NCBI RefSeq assembly: GCF_016424485.1 | Contig: NZ_JAELUP010000005.1 | Location: forward strand, 124,001 to 188,000 | Length of the DNA stretch: 64,000 bases | Reading direction: 5' to 3' | Source: Paenibacillus roseus | Lineage (GTDB): Bacteria > Bacillota > Bacilli > Paenibacillales > Paenibacillaceae | Part shown: in pieces, positions 41,891 through 50,775 of the stretch | How the letters are laid out: each line of letters opens with the position of its first letter | Position numbering within the stretch: the first letter of the stretch is position 1 | The notes under the pieces: generated by a model | The model's input: only the letters and a program-made list of their open reading frames with translations | What the model was told of the DNA's origin: nothing | Database searches by the model: none | Made by a program: the position numbers and the translations under genes

Positions 41891-43293
41891 ATTTTTTCCT
41901 TTTCCTTATGGTCTTGTAAAGTTTTTTGAACCAGCAGATACCAGCCCGCTATTATCCCTAATGTAATCCATACCACCATCATACGAAACGAATCTACATT
42001 CATTCCGCACGCAAGCACACCAAATGTTAAACCAAGTAAAATATAAATTTCAGTTTTTTCTTGAGATCCGACTGAATGCCTTAGAGCAAAAAGCTTCACA
42101 ATACACATGATCCATAGCATCAGCCAAACAATAAGTCCAATAGCTCCCAGCTCCCCGAAAATCCTGGTAAACATTCCGTGCGCCTGGGGAAACTTGCGCT
42201 TTAAAGGATTTAAAGCATCCTGAATTTCATAAGCCCCTAATGCCCACTCAGGTACATATTCCTGAAATTTAAACATAAATTGACCTTGACCAACACCAAA
42301 AAAGAAATTATCCTTACCCATATTAAACGCCGTGGTCTGCATGCCCAATCTTGTCATCGACGAATAACTTTCTGTTGAGCCTAAACTAAAATCATTGACA
42401 GATTTCAAAGTACTCGTCAATTGACTTGTTGTCTGGGCGAAAACCTCCTCATTGGTAAGAACAACACCAACAACTAAGGCTGCTGCGACAAATGCAACTC
42501 CTATATTTCTCTTATTAAGCAACGTCCGTTTCATTAAGATCGGTAAAAAGAAAATAGTCTGAAGAAGGATAATAAAATACATCGTTCTGGATTGGGTAAA
42601 ATAGATTGTCACCAGAAATAAAAAAAGAAGCATGAAGTGCTTCTTTTCCTTTACTATTACATAAATCAAAAACGGGTATGCAAAAGCGCCGAACATCCCA
42701 TACCAGCTTGGCTCACCAGAAATACTGTGAATTCGGTCCGGTATAAATTTACCCCGATTAATAGCTGTAGCTATTAATCGATAGAGTTCAAGAAAGATAT
42801 TAATTCCAATAACTTTCCCTAAAATTTCAATCAATCCAATTAACACACATATTTTAATGGAAATAATGATGTACTTTGAAATCTGCTGTAAAGTAATTTT
42901 ATATTTGACAATCAATGTTGATATGAACAGAACGATCATATACCCAATAGAAACCATAAGCAGTTGTGATAAATATCGGGTTAGTCCAAAAGTTTGCTTA
43001 TAATAGGAGTTAAGGATTGAATCCATATTGGCAAACCCGCTAACAATATTCCAATAGACAAACACTAATAAAATCTTGGTAACAAACGAGTTGTAATAGA
43101 ACCTTTTCAATAATAGAACTGCAATCAACGGGGAAAGAATTAAATAGGGATAAAAACCTAATTCCAGAAGCAATTCATTATATAATCCTAACGGAAACCC
43201 GTTTACCGGCAACAAGATTAAGGAAAGAAAAAAAAATATCTTTAAATAGCTGTATTCCTTATGATTTAAAATGAGCGTATTTTCCCCCTCCAT
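41884..43293 (-). CDS. O-antigen/EPS polymerase (Wzy-like)
   Basis: A 469-residue polytopic protein with about 11 hydrophobic segments and a long external loop (residues 290-370). The RIHSISGEPSWYGMFGAFAYPF, FTQSRTMY and FFGVGQGQFMFKF stretches resemble the O-antigen ligase/polymerase (Wzy_C) signature regions. It should join flipped repeat units end to end. Gene is AT-rich, consistent with the local composition. Confidence 0.88.
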   Translation of the reverse strand: MEGENTLILNHKEYSYLKIFFFLSLILLPVNGFPLGLYNELLLELGFYPYLILSPLIAVLLLKRFYYNSFVTKILLVFVYWNIVSGFANMDSILNSYYKQTFGLTRYLSQLLMVSIGYMIVLFISTLIVKYKITLQQISKYIIISIKICVLIGLIEILGKVIGINIFLELYRLIATAINRGKFIPDRIHSISGEPSWYGMFGAFAYPFLIYVIVKEKKHFMLLFLFLVTIYFTQSRTMYFIILLQTIFFLPILMKRTLLNKRNIGVAFVAAALVVGVVLTNEEVFAQTTSQLTSTLKSVNDFSLGSTESYSSMTRLGMQTTAFNMGKDNFFFGVGQGQFMFKFQEYVPEWALGAYEIQDALNPLKRKFPQAHGMFTRIFGELGAIGLIVWLMLWIMCIVKLFALRHSVGSQEKTEIYILLGLTFGVLACGMNVDSFRMMVVWITLGIIAGWYLLVQKTLQDHKEKEKIC

Positions 43294-43312
43294 AATAGAA
43301 GCCCTCCTTTTT

Positions 43313-44548
43313 TCAAAGAGCAGGGACCATATTCTCCTCCTTAATAAAGTCTTTTTCTATAGCTACATTAAATGCCTCGGATATGCTCTTTACATATTCC
43401 TCGCGGCTGTACACATCTTCAATAGATAATCTTGCTCTCTCTCCCATCTGCAATGAATAATCCGGATTGCTTAATAAATGCAGCACTTTTTCTGCAAATA
43501 GACATTCTTCTTCAGCAAGAAATAATCCGTCTTCTTCCGTGAAATCCGTACCTTCCGCTCCTACAGATGTGCTAACTACCGGCACTCCACAAGCCATAGA
43601 TTCTAATAACTTGATTTTGATGCCTGCACCGAGTCGAAGAGGAATAATACCAATTCGGGAATCGGCAATGATTTGATACGGATTCTCGACAAACCCTGTT
43701 ACTTTAATATTTGGATAACTTCGTGAAATTTGCAGCAATTCCTTGGAAGGCCCGTTCCCCACTATCACCATATTGGTTTTAGGATTTACTTTCATAATGT
43801 AGGGGAATATTTTATTGATAAACCAAATCACCGCATCATTATTTTCATTTCGATTCAGCGCACCGAAAAATACTAAATCATATTGTTTACGTCCAATATT
43901 CACATCAGGGGTCTTATGGTAAAATGGGCGTACAACTCGAACATTGCTGTCTAACTTTAAACTTTCTACTAGCCTGCGATCCTTATCATTCAGAGTCAAA
44001 ATATGGTCAATCTTGCTGAACCAGTTCTTCTCATTTTTAATACATAGTTTGGTCTGCAATTTGTAAAGCAATCCAAGCTTTCCTGTCTTCGCTTTCCTTT
44101 CATACATTTGATGCATAACATCATGACAAGTAACCGAGACATTGCTATTCGAGAGTAGTGTTTTATCTACCTTTGTTACATACTGAATCATTTGTTCCCA
44201 TTCAAAATGAATATACTTGTAGTTATGTTGCTCCAGCAACGCTGCCATTTCAATGACTATCTTGGATGATGCTTTTGTATTATAATGAATTGCTCTGAAT
44301 GGATAGCGGAAACAGTTCACCAGTTTTTGGAGGGCACTTACCTCAATTAATTTCAGTTCAGAACATTGCAATTCAGACAAACTTTCCTTAAGCCCCCAGT
44401 TGTGCTCCTCTGAATTCACAATCGAAATGAGATGAATGTCTACAAATTCAGAAATAAATTTCATAAAATTAAAAAAAACCTTTTGTCCCGCTTCTTTTGA
44501 ATCTTTGAGTGGGGGATGAGCGCTGACAACAAGCATTTTCGGTTTCAA
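43313..44548 (-). CDS. Glycosyltransferase (GT1/GT4 group)
   Basis: A 411-residue GT-B enzyme. Features are VSAHPPLKDSKEAGQKVFFNFMKFISE at the N-terminus, VTCHDVMH, VFFGALNRNENNDAVIWFI, IVGNGPSKELL and RLGAGIKIKLLESMACGVPVVSTSVGAEG, the last being the donor-binding motif of this family. Substrate unknown. AT-rich, spaced 16 bp from the next gene. Confidence 0.93.
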   Translation of the reverse strand: MKPKMLVVSAHPPLKDSKEAGQKVFFNFMKFISEFVDIHLISIVNSEEHNWGLKESLSELQCSELKLIEVSALQKLVNCFRYPFRAIHYNTKASSKIVIEMAALLEQHNYKYIHFEWEQMIQYVTKVDKTLLSNSNVSVTCHDVMHQMYERKAKTGKLGLLYKLQTKLCIKNEKNWFSKIDHILTLNDKDRRLVESLKLDSNVRVVRPFYHKTPDVNIGRKQYDLVFFGALNRNENNDAVIWFINKIFPYIMKVNPKTNMVIVGNGPSKELLQISRSYPNIKVTGFVENPYQIIADSRIGIIPLRLGAGIKIKLLESMACGVPVVSTSVGAEGTDFTEEDGLFLAEEECLFAEKVLHLLSNPDYSLQMGERARLSIEDVYSREEYVKSISEAFNVAIEKDFIKEENMVPAL

Positions 44549-44564
44549 ATAATCACCACTTTTT

Positions 44565-45470
44565 TTACTTTAAATAAGCAGAGAACTGCTTCTTGATCTG
44601 GTAGGGAAATAATCGGTTTTTCTTCCCAAGCTGATAAGCGAATAATTTACATATGTTTTCCGCTAAAGCATAAGCAATCAAATGCGTCCTTTTCCGTTTA
44701 AGCAGATATTTCGTCTGCCTAACGATCATCTTCATACCTTCCTTTTCATTAGAAATATTTTTAAACAGTTCTTCTGTGTCTTTGAAGGCCATACCGATAT
44801 CGAAATAACGCTTAAATTGCTGTTTTATTGTGTAATTATGTGAGTGGTACACTCTTGCCTCAGCACAATAATAGACAGATAAGTCTTTGAAGATTGCCCT
44901 CGATGCGAAGATCATATCTTCGTTTAATATAATCCGCTCAGGGAAGCCGCCTAGTGTGTTAAAGTATTCTTTCCTGTACATACTGCAAACATTAGAGTTA
45001 AAGAAAGTTTTTATCCCTAACTGTTCAATCTTGGATTTAGTTTTAAGAAGGGAAGTTTCAGGATAATTGAACCCTCTCGCAAAAATCTCCAAATCTCCAG
45101 CGTCATCTTTAGGAATCTGTCTGGCAAAACATACTGCAACTTGCTTATCGTTAAAAACCTTATGCATACTGGAAAGCAATGATAGGTCATATGGGATCGC
45201 ATCCTGAGTCATAAACAGCAAGAATTCGCCTGTGGCCATTGCTGCTAACCTGTTACGCGTACCCCCGTGATCAAAACTTTCGTTTGGAATAATTTCAAGA
45301 ACTGTTTTCGGGAATTCATGACGAATAATCTCTACCGTACTGTCTGTTGAGGATGAGTCGATAACAATAATCTCCATCTCATTTTGCCCTATATCTTGTT
45401 CATATAGCTTCGTCAATAATGAACGGATATCATGAGAAGCGTTATAGGTAGGAATCAGAACTGAAATCAA
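44565..45470 (-). CDS. Glycosyltransferase family 2, rhamnosyltransferase-like
   Basis: A 301-residue GT-A enzyme: VLIPTYNASHDIRSLL, IIVIDSSSTDST with the nucleotide-binding Asp, FDHGGTRNRLAAMATGEFLLFMTQDAIP with a DxD-like Asp pair region, and FPERIILNEDMIFASRAI with the acidic catalytic motif. FDHGGTRN plus TQDA is typical of bacterial rhamnosyltransferases, fitting the dTDP-rhamnose genes in the operon; the assignment is inference. Confidence 0.88.
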   Translation of the reverse strand: MISVLIPTYNASHDIRSLLTKLYEQDIGQNEMEIIVIDSSSTDSTVEIIRHEFPKTVLEIIPNESFDHGGTRNRLAAMATGEFLLFMTQDAIPYDLSLLSSMHKVFNDKQVAVCFARQIPKDDAGDLEIFARGFNYPETSLLKTKSKIEQLGIKTFFNSNVCSMYRKEYFNTLGGFPERIILNEDMIFASRAIFKDLSVYYCAEARVYHSHNYTIKQQFKRYFDIGMAFKDTEELFKNISNEKEGMKMIVRQTKYLLKRKRTHLIAYALAENICKLFAYQLGKKNRLFPYQIKKQFSAYLK

Positions 45471-45519
45471 GGCTTCACAACCTCCCGTTTTATTTACCTA
45501 TAGACCTAAGCAATGCTCT

Positions 45520-46212
45520 CTAACAAGCATCCTTCGAACCAAACAGTACTCTCACTGTCCGCAAAATAATCCAAAGATCAAAAAAGATACTTCTTTTTTG
45601 AATATACTTCAAATCCAACTCAATCATTTCTTCAAAGCTGAGACTGCTTCGTCCGCTAACCTGCCACAGACCGGTACATCCAGGAGTCACCAGCAAACGC
45701 TGCTTATGGTAGCTGGAATACTCCGCAACTTCTTTCGGCAGTGCCGGGCGCGGACCGACCAGGCTCATTTCACCTTTGAGTACATTAACAAGTTGGGGGA
45801 GTTCGTCAATGCTTGTTTTCCGGATGAATCGACCGATTCGTGTTACACGGGGATCGTTCTTCATCTTGAACATCGCGCCTTCAATTTCATTCTGGTCTTT
45901 CAATCTATCCAGCAGTTGCTCCGCATCACGGACCATAGAGCGGAATTTATACATTTTAAACTCACGGCCATTAATGCCGACCCGAATTTGGTGGAACAAC
46001 ACTGCGCCTTTATAATCGTCAAGCTTAATCAAGATACTTATGACAAGCAGTACCGGAGACAGCACGATAAGCCCTACAGCAGCTCCTGCAATATCAAGCG
46101 TTCGCTTGACGAAGCGATAGAACGAGTACTTCTTCTCTTTTTCTACCGGAGCATAATAGGTTCGAGATTCCAGGGCGATTTGTCCCTCATCCCTTCCAGC
46201 GCTTACACTCAT
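45520..46212 (-). CDS. Undecaprenyl-phosphate sugar-1-phosphate transferase (initiating enzyme)
   Basis: A 230-residue monotopic membrane protein of the polyprenyl glycosylphosphotransferase (PF02397) family. One hydrophobic segment ([22 protein letters not shown]) is followed by [21 protein letters not shown], the [18 protein letters not shown] catalytic Asp-Glu block and [22 protein letters not shown]. It loads the first sugar phosphate on undecaprenyl phosphate. It lacks the long N-terminal domain of WbaP. Start overlaps the galU stop by 4 bp. Confidence 0.95.
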   Translation of the reverse strand: MSVSAGRDEGQIALESRTYYAPVEKEKKYSFYRFVKRTLDIAGAAVGLIVLSPVLLVISILIKLDDYKGAVLFHQIRVGINGREFKMYKFRSMVRDAEQLLDRLKDQNEIEGAMFKMKNDPRVTRIGRFIRKTSIDELPQLVNVLKGEMSLVGPRPALPKEVAEYSSYHKQRLLVTPGCTGLWQVSGRSSLSFEEMIELDLKYIQKRSIFFDLWIILRTVRVLFGSKDAC

Positions 46213-47117
46213 CCTCTCTCACCCCGGCTGACAAGCAGGTTGTTGAGCTTCTCCTTTCCAACCATTTCCTCAATGGCATTGAGCAGTGGAATGCGCAGCT
46301 CTTCATTTTTCAAAGCAAAACCAAGACTCGTCAATATAAACCCCAACTTCTCTCCAACATCATAACGAACGCCCTCGAACTCATAAGCATAAACACCCTG
46401 AATGGTATTCAGCTTTTGAATGGCATCGGTGAGTTGAACCTCTCCGCCTGCGCCAATCTCTTGCTCTTCCAGGAAATGAAAGATTTCAGGCGTCAACACA
46501 TACCGTCCCATGATAGCCAGATTGGAAGGCGCCTTGCCTTGTGGCGGTTTTTCTACAAAACGATTGACCTCATATAGCCGATCCAAATGACTTGTCGGAT
46601 CTACAATTCCATAACGATGGGTTTCATTGGCAGGTACAGTCTGCACACCGATAACAGACTTGCCTGTATGTTCATATTGCTCGGCTAACTGCCTGATGCA
46701 TGGTATGTCGCCCTGTACAATATCGTCCCCGAGCAAGACCGCGAACGGCTCATTGCCGATGAAATTGCGTGCGCACCATACGGCATGCCCGAGTCCTTTG
46801 GCTTCCTTCTGGCGTATGTAATGAATATCTACGTTAGAGGATCTCCGAACCTCATCCAGCAGATCAAATTTCCCTTTGCTAAACAGGTTGTGCTCCAGTT
46901 CAAACGCATGGTCAAAATGGTCCTCGATAGCCCGTTTCCCTTTACCGGTTACAATAATGATATCCTCGATACCAGAGGCAATTGCTTCCTCGACAATGTA
47001 CTGGATAGTCGGTTTGTCTACGATCGGCAGCATTTCCTTGGGCATCGCCTTCGTTGCGGGGAGAAAACGAGTTCCTAAACCAGCAGCAGGTATGATTGCT
47101 TTTCTGACCTTTTTCAT
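46209..47117 (-). CDS. galU: UTP-glucose-1-phosphate uridylyltransferase
   Basis: A 302-residue GalU/GtaB enzyme: [26 protein letters not shown] at the N-terminus, [32 protein letters not shown] and [13 protein letters not shown]. It supplies UDP-glucose for Ugd and for transfer. It is the first gene after the structured 336-bp leader region and so the first to depend on read-through of the terminator there. AGGGTGATGG precedes the ATG. Confidence 0.97.
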   Translation of the reverse strand: MKKVRKAIIPAAGLGTRFLPATKAMPKEMLPIVDKPTIQYIVEEAIASGIEDIIIVTGKGKRAIEDHFDHAFELEHNLFSKGKFDLLDEVRRSSNVDIHYIRQKEAKGLGHAVWCARNFIGNEPFAVLLGDDIVQGDIPCIRQLAEQYEHTGKSVIGVQTVPANETHRYGIVDPTSHLDRLYEVNRFVEKPPQGKAPSNLAIMGRYVLTPEIFHFLEEQEIGAGGEVQLTDAIQKLNTIQGVYAYEFEGVRYDVGEKLGFILTSLGFALKNEELRIPLLNAIEEMVGKEKLNNLLVSRGERG

Positions 47118-47160
47118 TTTTCCATCACCCTATCCTTGATCTTTTTTTGTGTAAAAACAT

Positions 47161-47262
47161 AAATAACACCTCTTAAATCAGGGGTGCACAAATGATTCTT
47201 CTTTCTGCTTCAACGCAGGAAAGCTCCATCGCCATCACCGCCATGCCTAAAAGGTGTTATTT
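47161..47262 (-). terminator. Long-loop intrinsic terminator upstream of galU, inside the EPS operon
   Basis: On the minus strand AAATAACACCTTTTA (from 47262) pairs with TAAGAGGTGTTATTT (to 47161) and is followed by ATGTTTTT. The loop of about 72 nt has its own hairpin (CTTTC-TGC / GCA-GAAAG, 47201-47223). It stands between two genes of one operon, so read-through must be controlled. Confidence 0.75.
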
Positions 47263-47282
47263 ATACTTTTCATGTGTAACGG

Positions 47283-47428
47283 TTTTGCCATCCTTTAATA
47301 GGCAAAAGCTTCGTTTCACTCAGGGCATTTAACCCAACCTCACATCACACCCTCGACAATTCATGTCTAAGGCCCAGTCGGGCCCACAGCGTGACCGAGT
47401 GCCTACAATGATAAAGGTTTAGTAGGCA
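47283..47428 (-). ncRNA. Structured RNA in the EPS operon, candidate EAR (epsC-type) antiterminator
   Basis: Read on the minus strand, four perfect helices occur in order: TGCCTAC/GTAGGCA (47428-47400), GGCCC/GGGCC with GACT loop (47384-47371), GACA/TGTC (47367-47355) and TTTTGCC/GGCAAAA (47307-47283). No open frame covers them. The position, between the BY-kinase gene and the rest of the operon, is that of the EAR element of Bacillales eps operons, which drives processive antitermination. I cannot test the match to the EAR consensus, so identity is inferred from place and structure. Confidence 0.6.
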
Positions 47429-47453
47429 TTACCTGATCCTTCATTCCGGATCT

Positions 47454-48137
47454 TTACTTCTTGGCATAGTAATCATGGTAAATTTTGCCGCTGCTTCCCG
47501 CCACATTGTTCAGCACAGTGCCAAGTATTGGCGCATTCACATGCTGTAAGCTTGCTTTCGTCTTTTTTACGAGATCTTTCTTGACCTTGCCCGCCTGGAC
47601 AACCAACACGACTCCGTCGCACAGGGCACTCAGAATGAGGCTGTCCGTAACTGCCATGATTGGCGGCGTGTCAAACAAAATCATGTCAAAGTATTCACGC
47701 ATCTCCGCTACTAATACCTTCAGCTTCTGGGAGCCAAGCATCTCGGAAGGGTTAGGCGGAATCGGACCTGCAGAAATAATCGATAAATTATCTACCGTAG
47801 TATCGGAAATAACATCTTGAACATTGAATTGATTGGAGAGAATACTGGATAACCCGACACGGTTCGTCAAGGAGAACACATGATGAATGGAGGGCTTCCT
47901 CATATCGGCATCAATCAGCAAAACCCGCTTGCCTTCTTGAGCATAAGCAATCGCCAGATTGGTAATTGTTGTCGTCTTGCCCTCATCCATTTGCGTCGAG
48001 ACCACCATTACAACTTGAATGGGAGTGTCTATCGCGGAATATTGAATATTGGTTCGCAACGTTCGATACGCTTCTGAGATCGGAGATTTGGGATTGGTCA
48101 GTGTAACCAGGTTGGTGTCATTGATTGAGCGTCGCAT
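47454..48137 (-). CDS. Tyrosine-protein kinase (BY-kinase, CpsD/EpsB/YwqD-like)
   Basis: A 227-residue bacterial tyrosine kinase that cycles with the membrane modulator to control polymer length. It has Walker A STQMDEGKTTTI, Walker A' VLLIDADMRKP, Walker B MILFDTPPI and a C-terminal Tyr cluster YHDYYAKK for autophosphorylation. The ATG at 48137 has GAAGG five bases upstream; a GTG four codons earlier lacks a good site. It overlaps the modulator gene end by 20 bp. The cognate phosphatase is not in the window. Confidence 0.95.
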   Translation of the reverse strand: MRRSINDTNLVTLTNPKSPISEAYRTLRTNIQYSAIDTPIQVVMVVSTQMDEGKTTTITNLAIAYAQEGKRVLLIDADMRKPSIHHVFSLTNRVGLSSILSNQFNVQDVISDTTVDNLSIISAGPIPPNPSEMLGSQKLKVLVAEMREYFDMILFDTPPIMAVTDSLILSALCDGVVLVVQAGKVKKDLVKKTKASLQHVNAPILGTVLNNVAGSSGKIYHDYYAKK

Positions 48138-48873
48138 AGTTGCCTTCACCTGCTTCCTGTTTGTAAGAGCTCGCGGTTTTGCGGTTTGTGCGCATATCTT
48201 CCTTTTGGATTCTCGTAATTGAAGCGAGCACCGGCAGGCCTAAGTACCTCTCCAGCTCTTCTTCGGACTTGATACTGTCATCCAGATAATCGAGCAGGAA
48301 GGCAAGCCCGATGCCAAGCAGCAGGGCAACGATCACGCTGATCAGAATGTTCATTATCGGGCTTGAATTTATCGGCGCCGCATTGTCGGCAGGATTCGCT
48401 TCATTCAACAGCGTAACATTGTCAACCTTCATGATGGTCGGAATTTGTTCTTTAAAAACTTTCGCGATTGCATTGACGATGTTGGCGGCATGCTCATAAG
48501 AATAGCTCTGAAATGCAATGCTCATGACCTGGGAATTGCTCGCTGCATTCACTGAAATTCCTCTGGCCAACTGATTCGCACCCATTCTCAACTCCGGATA
48601 TTGCTCTACAACTTTAGAAGTAATGGCGGTAGATCGAATAATTTCTTTATAAGAGTTAATCAGCATAATATTTGTCTGTACAGAACTATAGTTGACGGTG
48701 GGCGTGCCCTCGATTTGGGTTGCTTGATTGACGATCAGCTTAGCGCTGGCCAGATAAATCGGCGTCGTCAGCAGATAGCTTTTGACGGCTGCTCCACCAC
48801 AAGCCACAACGACAATAGCCAGTATTAGCCAAAGCTTCTTCTTGATAATGTTCATGTACTGTATGAGCTCCAC
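48118..48873 (-). CDS. Polysaccharide co-polymerase / tyrosine kinase modulator (Wzz domain)
   Basis: A 251-residue protein with the Wzz/CpsC layout: N-terminal helix (LWLILAIVVVACGGAAVKSYLL), an external domain (residues 45-170) and a second helix (IMNILISVIVALLLGIGLAFLL) followed by LDDSIKSEEELERYLGLPVLASI, the cytoplasmic piece that activates the kinase. Start is a GTG with GGAGG seven bases upstream. First gene of the EPS operon. Confidence 0.94.
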   Translation of the reverse strand: MELIQYMNIIKKKLWLILAIVVVACGGAAVKSYLLTTPIYLASAKLIVNQATQIEGTPTVNYSSVQTNIMLINSYKEIIRSTAITSKVVEQYPELRMGANQLARGISVNAASNSQVMSIAFQSYSYEHAANIVNAIAKVFKEQIPTIMKVDNVTLLNEANPADNAAPINSSPIMNILISVIVALLLGIGLAFLLDYLDDSIKSEEELERYLGLPVLASITRIQKEDMRTNRKTASSYKQEAGEGNYATLNQ

Positions 48874-48922
48874 TTCTATACCTCCGTCTGTTCTCTGAAT
48901 ATCAAAAATCTATTAATCCTAG

Positions 48923-48941
48923 TGAAATAATATTCATTTCA
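48923..48941. promoter_or_regulatory. Inverted repeat upstream of the EPS operon
   Basis: TGAAAT-AATATTC-ATTTCA is a perfect 6-bp inverted repeat about 50 bp before the GTG of the Wzz gene. It could be an operator; I do not recognise the regulator. Confidence 0.35.
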
Positions 48942-49011
48942 TCATGCTTAAAAGAACAATTAAAAAAGCAATATTGAAATTACCAGTTACCCGTCATGCA
49001 AACGGAGCGAA

Positions 49012-49467
49012 CTACAGGGTCCGACGATTCTCCAAAGGATAGTGAGTTGCATTCATTTGCCGATACATCCTGTGAATTTTGTGCTGCTGGGGACTCTGCC
49101 GAATAAGAATGTGATTAAGGGAGTAGATCAGGGAGCGCTTCGAGGCAAGCGGCATTATAAATACAATTCCGTATTCGGTCAAATAATCCATAGGCCTTCT
49201 CCAGATGATTTGTCCGTACAACTGATGTACGATATTGCCAATCTCCAGTTGAACATTTACCACGTATTGCTGGGTCACTGGGAAATCCAAAATGGTTATA
49301 AACGTCATATCATGAATGCCAATTTGACTCACCACTATCTTGCAAAGTTTACTTTGCATGGACTGTCCCTTCACTTGACTAATTCCCAGCAAGGCGATTA
49401 ACCCATGAGTCAAATGAAGTCGAACAGGATGTCGATTTTTGCTATTTGGTGGTTTCACATTCAGCAT
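49012..49467 (-). CDS. PilZ-domain-like protein
   Basis: A 151-residue protein. It resembles PilZ c-di-GMP receptors: RHPVR (RxxxR) near residue 12, then VVSQIG near residue 47 in place of the D/N-x-S-x-x-G motif, and beta-rich stretches FITILDFPVTQQYVVNVQLEIG and YGQIIWRRPMDYLTEYGIVFIM. The first residue of the second motif is Val, so ligand binding may be weakened. It lies between the XRE gene and the EPS operon, with 138 bp to the latter; a link between c-di-GMP and EPS is inferred. Start by ATG with weak GGATG upstream. Confidence 0.7.
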   Translation of the reverse strand: MLNVKPPNSKNRHPVRLHLTHGLIALLGISQVKGQSMQSKLCKIVVSQIGIHDMTFITILDFPVTQQYVVNVQLEIGNIVHQLYGQIIWRRPMDYLTEYGIVFIMPLASKRSLIYSLNHILIRQSPQQHKIHRMYRQMNATHYPLENRRTL

Positions 49468-49550
49468 TATTCACATCCAATCCAAATCAATATTTCAAGG
49501 TTTAATGGGAATATTTCATCCAGAAAACGGGCATCTTTATACTAAAGTTT

Positions 49551-49600
49551 GATACGAATTGTATCTTTTATAAGTCTTACTTTACGATACAGTACGTAAC
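49551..49600. promoter_or_regulatory. Two GATAC-N5-GTAWC palindromes between PilZ and XRE genes
   Basis: GATACGAATTGTATC (49551-49565, perfect) and GATACAGTACGTAAC (49586-49600) lie 35 bp apart in the divergent promoter region. I cannot place clear -35/-10 elements, but the arrangement suggests autoregulation by the XRE protein and control of the PilZ gene. Confidence 0.55.
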
Positions 49601-49713
49601 ATGTCAATACCTTTTTCACAAGTTTTCATAAAATTTGCGACGATTTGTCTCAATAAATGCATTTCCTCTTCATACGTATTAATATACAATTATATAGTGT
49701 TAGGGGGATAATA

Positions 49714-50082
49714 ATGGACACTGGAGGACGTATTGCGAAACTCAGAGATGAGCGTGGCTGGACACAAGAGCAGACCTCGGCAATGCTTGGCATTTCACGC
49801 GCCGCTTTATCTCATTACGAAAAAAACCGGCGAGAGCCGGATACAGAGACGTTATTGAAGTTTGCCGATCTATTTCAGGTATCTGTAGATTATCTGGTTG
49901 GTCGTACCAAACTTCCTCATCAAATTCTTGATGATCATATACGTGATTTTGTGGACCAATTGGAGCTTTCCGACGACGAAATTCTAGAGAAATTCTCCTT
50001 AACCATTGACGGCCTCAAACTAACTCCAGAAGAAGCAAGACGATTCATTGCTTTTGTCCGGGCGGAGCGTATGATGAAATAA
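49714..50082 (+). CDS. XRE-family transcriptional repressor
   Basis: A 122-residue regulator with an HTH_3 domain (residues 5-60: IAKLRDERGWTQEQTSAMLGISRAALSHYEKNRREPD) and a C-terminal segment (EARRFIAFVRAERMMK) that looks like the SinR/SinI-type dimerisation hook. TAGGGGG precedes the ATG at 49714; the longer open frame upstream has no site. Place next to the EPS locus suggests a SinR-like master role, but sequence does not show it is SinR itself. A terminator follows. Confidence 0.93.
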   Translation: MDTGGRIAKLRDERGWTQEQTSAMLGISRAALSHYEKNRREPDTETLLKFADLFQVSVDYLVGRTKLPHQILDDHIRDFVDQLELSDDEILEKFSLTIDGLKLTPEEARRFIAFVRAERMMK

Positions 50083-50123
50083 CATTTTGATTTTGGCTTT
50101 AAATTAGGATAGCCTAGTCTGGT

Positions 50124-50148
50124 AGACCCCCTTAATCGCAGGGGGTCT
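50124..50148 (+). terminator. Intrinsic terminator after the XRE gene
   Basis: AGACCCCC / GGGGGTCT around a 9-nt loop, then TTGTTTTG. Eight-bp GC-rich stem; also within the 3' end of the small leftward gene. Confidence 0.88.
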
Positions 50149-50284
50149 TTGTTTTGCTTCGCCTAGGTGACAAGACTTCAGGCCATTGCGTATTTTCCAA
50201 ACCCATTTGCTCCATAATGGATCGGATGTCCAAGATCACAGAAGTAGGGTAATCATTCTCTTCTTCTTTCTTCTTGTCAACCAT
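50132..50284 (-). CDS. Small hypothetical protein, 50 aa
   Basis: A short leftward frame, MVDKKKEEENDYPTS..., polar, no membrane segment, with a central helix (ILDIRSIMEQMG). GGAG-ATGGCTC-ATG gives a fair ribosome site for the ATG at 50284. I do not recognise it. Upstream is a -10 like TATAAT and a row of TGTCG repeats resembling Spo0A boxes. The 3' end overlaps the XRE terminator, which weakens the call. Confidence 0.4.
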   Translation of the reverse strand: MVDKKKEEENDYPTSVILDIRSIMEQMGLENTQWPEVLSPRRSKTKTPCD

Positions 50285-50386
50285 GAGCCATCTCCAACTC
50301 CCCGCCCACATTAATATCTCTTCTTTCTCATACAAGGTGCTTTACTTTATTAAAGCTTATTATAGCGAAAAACGTTTGCAAGAGTG

Positions 50387-50479
50387 TGTCGGAAAGTAGT
50401 GTCGAACATCGTTTTTTTAGGCGGAATTCTGTCGGGGAAATTCATAAAAATGTGATGAAATATAGGAAATCGCGTCGAA
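50387..50479. promoter_or_regulatory. Row of TGTCGAA-like (Spo0A box) repeats
   Basis: TGTCGGA (50387), TGTCGAA (50400, full match to the core 0A box), TGTCGGG (50430) and CGTCGAA (50473) lie on one strand in 93 bp. They stand upstream of the 50-aa leftward gene. From 50480 to 50775 I see only hairpins (next entry) and no supported gene. Confidence 0.4.
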
Positions 50480-50623
50480 TTATTCTCAACATCTCTCATT
50501 TGTTTCAAAAATAGTCGTTAGATCAGGGATTTTGTGAGACTAAAACAGAAACCTTACGTTCATTTCGGTCACTTATATCGTTCTGATCGGTCAAGAACAG
50601 CTTTATGTTTAAGGGAACGTCGA

Positions 50624-50648
50624 ATAGCCCTTCAATTTGAAGGGCTAT
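50624..50648. terminator. Perfect 12-bp palindromic hairpin downstream of gltB
   Basis: ATAGCCCTTCAA and TTGAAGGGCTAT with a single-base centre; no T-tract. It lies 128 bp past the gltB stop and may be a terminator of weak type or an mRNA 3' stabiliser. A second palindrome CTATTATAATAG is at 50735-50748. Confidence 0.45.
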
Positions 50649-50775
50649 CGGACAAGGAGCAGCTTAAACCGGCAGTGCAGCGCCAGAATTACAGACAATG
50701 CTGCATCATGACTCACTGTTTGCCTAAGGTGTTTCTACTATTATAATAGACGCTCTGAATGAATGCTTTTAGGCT

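Noticed and set aside
47117..47453. c-di-GMP or c-di-AMP riboswitch in the EPS leader
   Set aside because: The conserved core sequences of GEMM-I or ydaO-type RNAs as I recall them are not present; the place fits EAR instead.
50534..50746. 70-codon rightward frame downstream of gltB
   Set aside because: It includes the 12-bp palindromic hairpin and has no ribosome site or family match.
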